Source: Bradyrhizobium sp. 199
GTDB taxonomy: Bacteria; Pseudomonadota; Alphaproteobacteria; Rhizobiales; Xanthobacteraceae
Assembly (NCBI RefSeq): GCF_023073355.1
Contig: NZ_JADPJI010000002.1
Span: 744,001-808,000 of the forward strand
Length of the DNA: 64,000 nucleotides
Reading direction: 5' to 3'
Positions 20,401 through 31,631 of this stretch are shown here, in pieces (position 1 is the first letter of the stretch; each line of letters starts with the position of its first letter). A model generated the notes under the pieces. It did no database searches. It worked only from the letters and a program-made list of their open reading frames with translations, and was not told the DNA's origin. A program made the position numbers and the translations under genes.

Positions 20401-21348
20401 CTAGCTGTTGAAGTTCACCGCCGTAGTGTTGGCGCCGCATAGCAGTACCGCGACCCGCTCGCCCGGTTTGGGACGATAGCGACCGGAGAGCAAGGCGGCA
20501 AATGCGGTCGCACCACCGGGCTCGGCCACGACACGCAAGCTCGACCACAATGCCGCCTGCGCATGCCGGATGGCCTCGTCGGCGACCAGGACGACCCTCT
20601 CGACATGGGCTCGCGCGATCGGAAACATCAATTGCCCGACGCGTCGCGGAGCGAGACTGTCGGCGGCGATGCCGCCCGCGGGAGCATCGACCGGCTCACC
20701 TGCCGCGAAGGCGGCATGCAGCGTCGGCGATTGCTCCGGCTCCACCGCCACGATGCGCGTCCTGCCGGCGCTCCAGGCTGCCATACCACCGATCAGGCCG
20801 CCGCCGCCGACTGCAATCAGCACCGTGTCGATGCCCGCTGCGTCCTGCTCCAGCTCCATTCCGACGCTGCCTTGACCGAGCAGGGTTTCTGCCTGGTCGT
20901 AGGCATGAACGGCAAGCGCGCCAGTCTGCGCGACATGGATTTCGCTCGCGGCGAGCGCGTCGGCATAGCGCGCGCCCGCCACCACAAGCTGCGCGCCGCA
21001 GCCTTTGATGCGTTCGGCCTTGGCCGGCGAGGTGATGTCAGGCACGAAAATCGTGGCCGGGATGCCGAGCCGTTGCGCGGCGTAGGCAACCGCCGCGCCG
21101 TGATTGCCGCCGGATGCCGCGACGACGCCGGCTTGCGGCACATGCCGCAGCAGCAGATTGGCAAAGGCGCCCCGCGCCTTGAACGACCCCGAATGCTGCA
21201 GCATCTCCAGCTTGAAAACGACCGGCGCGGACGGCAGGCCAAAATCGGCGAGATCAGTCTGAACGAGCGGCGTGCGCCTGATGTGCGGGCGGATGACGGC
21301 CTCAGTCGCCGCAATCTTCTCGCGCGTAACGTCTGATGTCTCGGTCAT
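20401..21348 (-). CDS. Threonine/serine dehydratase (PLP-dependent)
   Basis: Fold-type II PLP enzyme of 315 aa that deaminates threonine or serine. The PLP lysine is in LQHSGSFKARGAFANLL, the phosphate-binding loop resembles VGGGGLIGGMAAW, and SGGNHGAAVAYAAQ contacts the substrate carboxylate. It lacks the regulatory C-terminal domain of biosynthetic IlvA, so it is a catabolic type. The ATG at 21348 has AAGGTGG upstream; the longer open frame has no support. Divergent from the ArsR-like regulator, which may control it. Confidence 0.9.
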   Translation of the reverse strand: MTETSDVTREKIAATEAVIRPHIRRTPLVQTDLADFGLPSAPVVFKLEMLQHSGSFKARGAFANLLLRHVPQAGVVAASGGNHGAAVAYAAQRLGIPATIFVPDITSPAKAERIKGCGAQLVVAGARYADALAASEIHVAQTGALAVHAYDQAETLLGQGSVGMELEQDAAGIDTVLIAVGGGGLIGGMAAWSAGRTRIVAVEPEQSPTLHAAFAAGEPVDAPAGGIAADSLAPRRVGQLMFPIARAHVERVVLVADEAIRHAQAALWSSLRVVAEPGGATAFAALLSGRYRPKPGERVAVLLCGANTTAVNFNS

Positions 21349-21394
21349 GATACCACCTTGATAGCGCATCCCGCAGTTGACATCAATTAGGTAA

Positions 21395-21410
21395 TTAGCA
21401 AAATGGCTAA
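21395..21410. promoter_or_regulatory. Short inverted repeat at the ArsR-like start, candidate operator
   Basis: TTAGC (21395-21399) and GCTAA (21406-21410) flank 6 nt and touch the ATG at 21411. A TTGACA hexamer lies at 21377-21382, with a weak CAAAAT 16 nt downstream. A site here could autoregulate the regulator and affect the divergent dehydratase promoter. Evidence is positional only. Confidence 0.4.
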
Positions 21411-21713
21411 ATGAAGTTTGCCGTCGCATTGCGGGCGCTCGCCAACGAACGCCGCCTCCAGATCCTGGATTGGCTGCGGGATCCACGTAAGCATTTCCGC
21501 GATCAGGCCGACGGGGACCTGGTCGAGGACGGCGTTTGCGGGCTGCTGATCGCCGAGAAGCTCGGCGTCAGCGCGCCGACCCTGAGCGAGCACATGCGGG
21601 TGCTGACAGCGGCAAAGCTGGTGCGCGCCAAGCGGATCAAGCAGTGGACGATGTACAAGCGCAATGAGATCGCGATCGCAGCCATCAAGCGCTCGATCCA
21701 GGATGGGCTTTGA
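21411..21713 (+). CDS. ArsR-like winged-helix transcriptional regulator
   Basis: Small DNA-binding protein of 100 aa. ALRALANERRLQILDWLRD opens the winged helix, and IAEKLGVSAPTLSEHMRVLT is the recognition helix region followed by the wing RAKRIKQWTMYKRNE. A longer than usual loop (about residues 24-43) separates helices 1 and 2. The canonical ELCVCDL metal site is missing; only one Cys remains, in DGVCGLLIAEKL. It is therefore unlikely to sense arsenic or zinc in the classic way. It is divergent from the threonine dehydratase. Confidence 0.85.
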   Translation: MKFAVALRALANERRLQILDWLRDPRKHFRDQADGDLVEDGVCGLLIAEKLGVSAPTLSEHMRVLTAAKLVRAKRIKQWTMYKRNEIAIAAIKRSIQDGL

Positions 21714-21854
21714 ACACGGGGGTGCGCGTGATGCCGCCAGGAGCGCCGTTGCATTCGGCGCAATGCTCCAATTCAAAAGTTTTTCTTGCGCGGCGCCGAT
21801 CTTCCCGTCGAAACTGATCGGCCCTGCCGGAAAAACGACAAGAGAGCGCGAACC

Positions 21855-22484
21855 ATGTTCCTGATCGGCCAATACGACTCCCCCTTCGTCCGCCGCGTCG
21901 CGATTGCGCTGAAGCTTTATGGCCTGGCCTTCGAGCACCGGCCGTGGTCGACTTTCGGCGACGCCGACAAGATCGCGCCCTACAATCCGCTGCGCCGCGT
22001 ACCGACCCTGGTCCTCGACGACGGTGAAGCGCTGATCGAGAGCACGATCATCCTGGATTATCTCGACGAGCGCGTCGGACCCGACAAGGCGATGCTGCCG
22101 CGCAGCGGCGCGGAGCGGCGGCGTCACCTGCGCATCTGCGCGCTCGGCTCCGGCCTCGGCGACAAGGCGGTCAGCCTGCTCTACGAGCGCGTGCTGCGGA
22201 AGGAGCAGCTCACGCTCTGGGTCGAGCGCTGCCAGGCGCAGATTGTTGACGTGCTCGGCGTGCTGGAAGCCGAGCGCGCCGAAGTGACAACGCCGTACTG
22301 GCTGGGCGACCGTATCGGCCACGCCGACGTCGCGGTGGCCTGCGTCGTCCGCTTCACCCGCGAAGCGCATCCGCAGCTGTTCGATGCGCCACGCTATCCG
22401 GCACTGAGCGCGCATGCCGAGCGCTGCGAGGCGCTGGCGCCGTTCCAGGAGATCGTGCAGCCGCTGGCGCCGCCAAAGGGGTGA
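21855..22484 (+). CDS. Glutathione S-transferase family protein
   Basis: GST-like protein of 209 aa. The N-terminal thioredoxin-like domain contains YDSPFVRRVAIALKLYGLAF and the glutathione-binding cis-Pro region RRVPTLVLDDGEALIESTII; a helical C-terminal domain follows with WLGDRIGHADVAVACVVRF. The ATG at 21855 gives the family N-terminus; the frame is open for 23 further codons upstream without similarity. The gene lies 141 nt after the ArsR-like regulator. The substrate is not predictable. Confidence 0.9.
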   Translation: MFLIGQYDSPFVRRVAIALKLYGLAFEHRPWSTFGDADKIAPYNPLRRVPTLVLDDGEALIESTIILDYLDERVGPDKAMLPRSGAERRRHLRICALGSGLGDKAVSLLYERVLRKEQLTLWVERCQAQIVDVLGVLEAERAEVTTPYWLGDRIGHADVAVACVVRFTREAHPQLFDAPRYPALSAHAERCEALAPFQEIVQPLAPPKG

Positions 22485-22646
22485 AAGCGCGCATCACGGA
22501 GTGCGAGACTGGCGCGGTGGGCGACTATGGAACGTTACAGGTGTTTTGCCCGACGGTTCAACGATGCCGGCGGTCGTGCCCCAGACGGCCGCCGACGATC
22601 TCGCGTCCGCGCGCCGCTCTGGAGCAAAAAAATTGTTCAGGCTTTT

Positions 22647-22680
22647 CAACCCCATCGCTACTGTGCATGGGGTTGTTTTT
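22647..22680 (+). terminator. Rho-independent terminator
   Basis: CAACCCCAT (22647-22655) pairs perfectly with ATGGGGTTG (22667-22675) around an 11-nt loop, followed by TTTTT. It is oriented for plus-strand transcription, 163 nt after the GST stop, and faces the metH 3' end. Confidence 0.75.
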
Positions 22681-22701
22681 CAGGTTTGGCTTTTAGAGGG
22701 C

Positions 22702-26559
<3,858 letters not shown>

Positions 26560-26565
26560 GTTGTC

Positions 26566-27486
26566 TTAAGCCGCCTTCTGCGCGCTCTTGGCGCGGATGC
26601 CGAGCAAATGGCTGATCGCGAACACGAGATCGGCGCGGTTCATGGTGTAGAAATGGAAGGTGTCGACGCCGTGCTTAGCCAGCTTCTGAACCTGGCCGGC
26701 GGCAACGGTGGCCGCCACCAGCTTGCGGGTCTCGGCATCGTCGTCGAGGCCCTCGAATTTCGCTGCGAACCAGTCCGGCACGGACGTGCCGGCGCGGGTG
26801 ACGAAATTGCGAGCCTGCTTGAAATTGTGCATGGGCATGATGCCCGGCACGATCGGGATGTTGATCCCGCGGGCGCGGACGCGGTCGAGATAGCGGAAAT
26901 AGAGGTCGTTATCGAAGAACACCTGGGTGATCGCGCGGCTCGCGCCGGCATCGACCTTGGCCTTCAGCGTGTCGATATCATCGTCGAAGTCGCGCGCCTC
27001 GGGGTGCTTCTCGGGATAGGCCGAGACCGACACCTCGATATCGGCATGCCGCTTCTTGATGCCGGCGACGAGGTCGGCGGAGCTCTGGTAGCCGTCGGGA
27101 TGGCTGGCATAGGCAGTACCGATGCCGCCGGCGGGGTCGCCACGCAGCCCCACGATGTGGCGCACGCCGACTTCATGATAGCGGTCGACGATCTCATCGA
27201 TCTCGCCGCGCGAGGCTCCAACGCAGGTCAGATGCGCCGCCGGCAGCAGCGCGGTCTCTTTCAGGATGCGCGAGATGGTGGAGTGGGTCCGTTCCCGGGT
27301 CGAACCGCCGGCGCCGTAGGTCACCGAGACGAATTTCGGGTCGAGCGGGGCGAGCCGGTTGATGGTCTCCCAGAGATTGCGCTCCATATCTTCCGTCTTC
27401 GGCGGAAAGAACTCGAAGGAGATCGCAGGCCGCTTCAGGTGCCCGTCTTGCCCGTCGGCTCGGGCAGGCGTTGTCAGATCGCTCAT
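26566..27486 (-). CDS. metF: Methylenetetrahydrofolate reductase
   Basis: FAD-dependent reductase of 306 aa producing 5-methyltetrahydrofolate, the methyl donor used by MetH. ISFEFFPPKTEDMERNLW, FVSVTYGAGGSTRERT and the RDNA-like GLRGDPAGG stretch are standard MetF motifs. The ATG at 27486 (MSDLTTPARAD) was preferred; a GTG 12 nt upstream is an alternative. First gene of metF-metH. Its upstream region is AT-richer than the surroundings and is described separately. Confidence 0.96.
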   Translation of the reverse strand: MSDLTTPARADGQDGHLKRPAISFEFFPPKTEDMERNLWETINRLAPLDPKFVSVTYGAGGSTRERTHSTISRILKETALLPAAHLTCVGASRGEIDEIVDRYHEVGVRHIVGLRGDPAGGIGTAYASHPDGYQSSADLVAGIKKRHADIEVSVSAYPEKHPEARDFDDDIDTLKAKVDAGASRAITQVFFDNDLYFRYLDRVRARGINIPIVPGIMPMHNFKQARNFVTRAGTSVPDWFAAKFEGLDDDAETRKLVAATVAAGQVQKLAKHGVDTFHFYTMNRADLVFAISHLLGIRAKSAQKAA

Positions 27487-27498
27487 GGCACCATTCAC

Positions 27499-27879
27499 TC
27501 CAGATTTGTCGCCAGGTTTCGGCGGCCGCAGTCAGGCCTCGCTCGGAAGCCGAAGATAAGCCAAAGGCGGGCGGATCGACAGCCCATCGGCGATGGGAAA
27601 TGGCCCACTTATGGCAACAATTCTGGAATTACTGGTTGTGATTGGATTCGAGTGGGATATGCGGATCTTCAAGAAAGATAATAAATTCAGCGGCTTATGG
27701 AATTGGTGGGTCGATTTTGGTGGATCAAGAGAGGTGGGCAAACGGGGAAAGAAGTTATCTAGACGTTAATTGGCCCATCAGCCCGGCTCGAGCAGCCGTG
27801 TCGGCTCTCGCCCGGCACACGTCAGACCTGCGCAGCCGACCCATTGTCGCCGCGCAGCCCTCCATTAGGTTAGCGCGCC
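27499..27879. other. AT-richer intergenic region between metF and the LLM oxidoreductase
   Basis: About 380 bp of divergent promoter space. A 15-bp palindrome, CCCATCG-G-CGATGGG, lies at 27583-27597, and near-direct repeats TTGGTGGGTCGA and TTTGGTGGATCA lie near 27704-27726. The stretch 27600-27770 is visibly AT-richer than its neighbours. No convincing protein gene is seen. It could hold the metF leader or regulator sites, but no SAM-II or SAH riboswitch core was recognised on the minus strand. Confidence 0.4.
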
Positions 27880-28896
27880 ATGATCCCGCTTTCAGTCCTC
27901 GACCTCTCGGTCGTCACATCAGGCACCAAACCCGCCGCTGCGCTGCGCAACAGCATCGATCTGGCGCGCCATGTCGACGGGCTCGGCTATGTCCGTTACT
28001 GGCTCGCTGAACACCACAACCTCGCCTCGGTCGCGAGCCCGGCGCCCGACGTCATGATCGGGCAGATCGCAGCGGTGACGAAGCATATCCGCGTCGGCTC
28101 AGGCGGGGTGATGCTGCCCAATCACGCCCCGCTGGTGGTGGCCGAGCGCTTCAAGATGCTGGAGGCGCTGTTTCCCGGCCGCATCGACCTTGGTCTCGGC
28201 CGTGCGCCCGGCACCGACGGCGCGACCGCTTACGCGCTGCGCAGCCGGCTCGACCGTCGCGAGGGCGACGACTTTCTGGAGCGGCTGCACGAACTGATTC
28301 TGTGGCAGACGCGCGAATTCCCTGCAGGGCACCCGTACAACAACGTCGTCGCCATGCCCGACGACACCGCCTTGCCGCCGATCTGGCTGCTCGGCTCCAG
28401 CGATTATTCTTCGGAGCTGGCCGCGCAAGTCGGCATGGGCTTCGCCTTCGCCCATCATTTCGCGTCCCACGATGCGGTCGATGCGATGGTGCATTATCGT
28501 AACCGCTTCCAGCCCTCGTCCTGGCGTGCGAGTCCGCAAGCGATCCTCGCGGTCGCGGCAATCGCGGCCGATACCGATGAGGAGGCCGAACGGCTCGCCA
28601 GCTCGTTCGACCTCAACCGGCTGCGCCGCGACCGCGGCCAGTATCTGCCGTTGCCGAGCGTCGAGGAGGCGCTGGCCTATCCTTATACCGACGCCGAGCG
28701 CACCTCGATCCTCCGCAACCGCTCGCGCCTGTTCGTCGGAAGCCCAGTGACGGTGCTGAAGAAGCTGCAGCCGCTGATCGGTGCGAGCAAGCCCGACGAG
28801 CTGATGGTGATCACCGCCGTGTATGACCACGAGGCGCGAAAGAAGTCGTATTCGCTGCTGGCGGAGGCGTTTGGGCGGGCGAAAAGCGCGGGTTAG
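27880..28896 (+). CDS. LLM class flavin-dependent oxidoreductase (luciferase-like)
   Basis: Flavin-dependent monooxygenase-like protein of 338 aa. [40 protein letters not shown] and [20 protein letters not shown] are hallmark stretches of the luciferase-like family (MsnO8-type). The start at 27880 puts LSVLDLSVV at the N-terminus, usual for this subgroup. Stand-alone gene, convergent with pheA. Substrate unknown. Confidence 0.92.
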   Translation: MIPLSVLDLSVVTSGTKPAAALRNSIDLARHVDGLGYVRYWLAEHHNLASVASPAPDVMIGQIAAVTKHIRVGSGGVMLPNHAPLVVAERFKMLEALFPGRIDLGLGRAPGTDGATAYALRSRLDRREGDDFLERLHELILWQTREFPAGHPYNNVVAMPDDTALPPIWLLGSSDYSSELAAQVGMGFAFAHHFASHDAVDAMVHYRNRFQPSSWRASPQAILAVAAIAADTDEEAERLASSFDLNRLRRDRGQYLPLPSVEEALAYPYTDAERTSILRNRSRLFVGSPVTVLKKLQPLIGASKPDELMVITAVYDHEARKKSYSLLAEAFGRAKSAG

Positions 28897-28905
28897 TCAT
28901 TAATT

Positions 28906-29004
28906 GTCATTCCGGGGCGATGCGAAGCATCGAACTATGGTGCGCGCTTGCGCACCGGAGAATCTCGAGTTTCCGGGTTCGCGCTTCGCGTGCCCCGAAA
29001 CGAC
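28906..29004. repeat. Palindromic repeat between convergent LLM and pheA genes
   Basis: GTCATTCCGGGGC at 28906-28918 pairs (11 of 13) with GCCCCGAAACGAC at 28992-29004. Inner hairpins GATGCGAAGCATC and GGTGCGCGCTTGCGCACC (near-perfect) are also present. Probable bidirectional terminator and member of another dispersed family. Confidence 0.7.
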
Positions 29005-29008
29005 GGCA

Positions 29009-29869
29009 TCAATCCTGCTGCGCTTCGCTGAACGTCGCGCGGAACGGATGGCCCGGATAGACGCCGACGATGCGGAATTCGCGCGAGAAAAATTTCAGCT
29101 CGTCGATCGCGAACGCAAGACCCTTGTCATCGGGGTGGCCGTCGACGTCCGCGTAAAACTGCGTGGCGAAGAAATTGCCGTCGACCATGTAGCTCTCGAG
29201 CTTGGTCATGTTGACGCCGTTGGTGGCAAAGCCGCCGAGCGCCTTGTAGAGCGCGGCGGGCAAATTGCGCACCCGGAACACAAAAGTCGTGACCAGCGGG
29301 CCGGAGCCCTGCGCCGCCCATTTCGGCTCGCGCGCTAGCACAACGAAGCGCGTGGTGTTGTGGGCTTCATCCTCGATGTCCTCGGCGAGAATGTCGAGGC
29401 CGTAAATCTGCGCGGCGAGGCGCGAGGCGATCGCGGCGACCGTCTTGTCCTTGCGTTCTGAGATGTCGCGGGCACTGCCGGCGGTATCGGCGTGCACGAT
29501 CGGCTTGATGCCGAGCTTGCGGATGATGCGGCGGCACTGGCCGAGCGCATGCACATGGCTCTCGACGCTCTTGATGTCGTCGAGCTTGGTTCCCTTCACC
29601 GCCATCAGCTGATGCCGAACCGGGAGAAACCACTCACCGATGATGAAGAGACCGGAGGCTGGCAAGAGATGATGGATATCGGCGACGCGGCCAGCGACCG
29701 AGTTCTCGATCGGGATCATGCCGAGGTCGGCCTCGCCCGACGAGATAGCCGATAGCGCGTCCTCGAAGGTGGCACAGGGCATCGGCTCGGCGTCTGGATA
29801 GGCCTCGACGATGGCGATGTGGGAATTGGCTCCGGGCTCGCCCTGGAATGCGATTTTCAGCTTGCTCAT
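29009..29869 (-). CDS. pheA: Prephenate dehydratase
   Basis: Monofunctional prephenate dehydratase of 286 aa, converting prephenate to phenylpyruvate in phenylalanine synthesis. IAFQGEPGANSHIA opens the catalytic domain, and MIPIENSVAGRVADIHHLL and TTRFVVLAR (the Thr-Arg-Phe motif) complete it. A C-terminal ACT domain (about residues 200-280, with ALYKALGGFATNGVNMTKLE) carries the feedback site for Phe. No chorismate mutase domain is fused. It follows kdsB by 38 nt on the same strand, so the two are probably co-transcribed. Confidence 0.96.
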   Translation of the reverse strand: MSKLKIAFQGEPGANSHIAIVEAYPDAEPMPCATFEDALSAISSGEADLGMIPIENSVAGRVADIHHLLPASGLFIIGEWFLPVRHQLMAVKGTKLDDIKSVESHVHALGQCRRIIRKLGIKPIVHADTAGSARDISERKDKTVAAIASRLAAQIYGLDILAEDIEDEAHNTTRFVVLAREPKWAAQGSGPLVTTFVFRVRNLPAALYKALGGFATNGVNMTKLESYMVDGNFFATQFYADVDGHPDDKGLAFAIDELKFFSREFRIVGVYPGHPFRATFSEAQQD

Positions 29870-29907
29870 GTCTTAAAAGTGCTCCTGCGGCGCCTTGTAG
29901 CAGCCGC

Positions 29908-30648
29908 TCAGGATTTGGAAAGGATGCTGCGCGCGGTTTCCAGATCGGGCGGCGTGTCGACGCCGCGGGGCACGCTGTCGACGATCATGATGTCGATACG
30001 CATTCCGGCTTCTACCGCCCGGAGCTGCTCCAGGCTTTCCTGACGCTCCAGCGGCGAAGGCGGCAGCGCCACGAACCGCTCCAGCGCGGCGCGGCGATAA
30101 GCATAGAGGCCGATGTGGTGGTAACGCGGTCCATTGCCGTAAGGGGCCGTGGCGCGCGTAAAATAAAGTGCCCGTAGCCGCCGCGGCCCGATCGGCGAGC
30201 CGATGGCTTTCACGACGCTCGGGGCGAGGTCCTCTTCCTCGGTGTGGATCAGCGAAGCCAGCGTCACGATGTCGACCGCCGGATCGGCAAAGGGCGGCAG
30301 CACCTCCCGGATGGTTGCTGGCGTGATCGTCGGGAAATCGCCCTGGAGGTTGATCACGATCTCCGCCTTGCCGTCTGGGTCGAGCTTCTGCATGGCCTCG
30401 TGGATGCGGTCCGAACCTGAGGGATGGTCGCCGCGCGTCATCACGGCTTCGCCGCCATGGGCCGTCACGACCGAGGCGATCTCCGGCGTATCGGTCGCGA
30501 CCGCGACCCGGCCTATGCCGGCCGCCTCGGCGCGGCGCAGCACATGCACGATCATCGGCTGGCCCGCGATATCGGCGAGCGGCTTGCCGGGCAGTCGGGT
30601 GGCGGCCATGCGGGCTGGGATCAGCACCAGGATGCGAGGATCGATCAT
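29908..30648 (-). CDS. kdsB: 3-deoxy-manno-octulosonate cytidylyltransferase
   Basis: CMP-Kdo synthetase of 246 aa that activates Kdo with CTP for lipopolysaccharide inner core synthesis. N-terminal [20 protein letters not shown] is the nucleotide-binding motif; [13 protein letters not shown] and [10 protein letters not shown] are the family active-site stretches. The ATG at 30648 ([11 protein letters not shown]) gives the normal length. It is first in the kdsB-pheA pair and divergent from cycM. Confidence 0.96.
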   Translation of the reverse strand: MIDPRILVLIPARMAATRLPGKPLADIAGQPMIVHVLRRAEAAGIGRVAVATDTPEIASVVTAHGGEAVMTRGDHPSGSDRIHEAMQKLDPDGKAEIVINLQGDFPTITPATIREVLPPFADPAVDIVTLASLIHTEEEDLAPSVVKAIGSPIGPRRLRALYFTRATAPYGNGPRYHHIGLYAYRRAALERFVALPPSPLERQESLEQLRAVEAGMRIDIMIVDSVPRGVDTPPDLETARSILSKS

Positions 30649-30866
30649 CGGGTCAAGAGCCTGCAAACAGGGCGTTTTCCGCGCCGAGAAATGGAGTGGG
30701 GACGGGTTGAAAGCCGGGTCGCTTATACGGGTTGCCAGACCCCGGGCAAACCGATATCTCATTGGCAAAACTCGGGGAAACAATAGGGAACGTTTGATTC
30801 CCCCGAGGCTCGTCCTGGCGGCCGATTGCGCCGCTGTTTCCTTGTTGCGGTGGGGCCTGGCCGGAA

Positions 30867-31421
30867 ATGGACTCTTTTGAACTCAATAAAATCATGGGTG
30901 CCGTGCTTGGTACCTGTCTCCTTCTCTTGGTGACCAGCTTTACCGCCCAGGCTCTTTTCTCGCCCAAGATGCCGGAAAAACCTGGCTTCGAGATCGCCGT
31001 GAAGGAAGATGCCGGCCACGGCAAGGAAGGCGGCGCTGCCGCGGCCGCTTCTGAACCGATCGAGAAGCTGCTCCAGACCGCCTCCGTCGAAAAGGGCGCT
31101 GCAGCTGCCAAGAAGTGCGGCGCCTGCCACACCTTCGAAAAGGGTGGCCCGAATCGCGTTGGTCCGAACCTCTATGGCGTTGTCGGCGAGAAGAGGGGCG
31201 AGGGCCGCGGCGGCTTCAACTTCTCGGCTGCCATGAAGGCCAAGGGCGGCACCTGGACGTTCGAGGACCTCAACAAGTTCATCGCCAATCCGAAGGGCTT
31301 CATCCCGGGCACTGCCATGGGCTTTGCCGGTATCCCCAAGGATTCCGAGCGCGCCGACGTTATTGCCTATCTGAATTCGCTGTCGGAGCATCCTCAACCG
31401 CTGCCGACCGCGTCGAAGTAA
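30867..31421 (+). CDS. cycM: Membrane-anchored cytochrome c (CycM)
   Basis: Class I cytochrome c of 184 aa. An uncleaved N-terminal membrane anchor spans about residues 10-30, an Ala-rich linker follows, and the heme site is Cys84-Gly-Ala-Cys87-His88, with Met151 (GTAMGFAGI) as the predicted sixth ligand. Architecture and length match CycM of Bradyrhizobium japonicum, which carries electrons from the bc1 complex to the aa3 oxidase. The gene is divergent from kdsB and ends at a strong terminator, so it is monocistronic. Confidence 0.93.
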   Translation: MDSFELNKIMGAVLGTCLLLLVTSFTAQALFSPKMPEKPGFEIAVKEDAGHGKEGGAAAAASEPIEKLLQTASVEKGAAAAKKCGACHTFEKGGPNRVGPNLYGVVGEKRGEGRGGFNFSAAMKAKGGTWTFEDLNKFIANPKGFIPGTAMGFAGIPKDSERADVIAYLNSLSEHPQPLPTASK

Positions 31422-31448
31422 GGCCTCAAGAACCTGTGTTGGATATGC

Positions 31449-31478
31449 GGCCAGGCTGAAAAGCCTGGCCGTTTTCTT
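31449..31478 (+). terminator. Rho-independent terminator of cycM
   Basis: GGCCAGGCT (31449-31457) and AGCCTGGCC (31462-31470) form a perfect 9-bp stem with a GAAA loop, followed by GTTTTCTT. It begins 27 nt after the cycM stop. Confidence 0.9.
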
Positions 31479-31597
31479 ATCCGGGCCTCGCGGCGAATTT
31501 ATCGAGGCGATTGGCCGCATCCGAGAGGCCATCGGGCCTTTCAAGATGAGGAAAAAGCAACATATTCGGTCGAAACCTCGCCTATATTGGGAACTTA

Positions 31598-31613
31598 AAG
31601 GAGTAGCCTCCTT
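31598..31613 (+). promoter_or_regulatory. Small hairpin with an embedded AAGGAG upstream of the first SBP gene
   Basis: AAGGAG (31598-31603) pairs with CTCCTT (31608-31613) over a TAGC loop, 18 nt before the TTG start. The AAGGAG is too far away (28 nt) to serve this start, so the hairpin may only shape the leader; CAGGGA at 31619-31624 is the likely ribosome binding site. Confidence 0.35.
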
Positions 31614-31631
31614 CAAGACAGGGATGTTGAT

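Noticed and set aside
22527..22696. Short open frame between GST and metH, including a GTTACAGGTGTTTTGCCCGA stretch
   Set aside because: Looks like the remnant of an intergenic repeat and runs through the terminator.
27499..27879. SAM-II or SAH riboswitch upstream of metF
   Set aside because: No conserved core or pseudoknot could be recognised by eye; left as an open question.
27642..28010. 122-codon frame in the metF leader region
   Set aside because: Its second half is out of frame inside the LLM gene, the first half has no features, and no ribosome binding site is seen.
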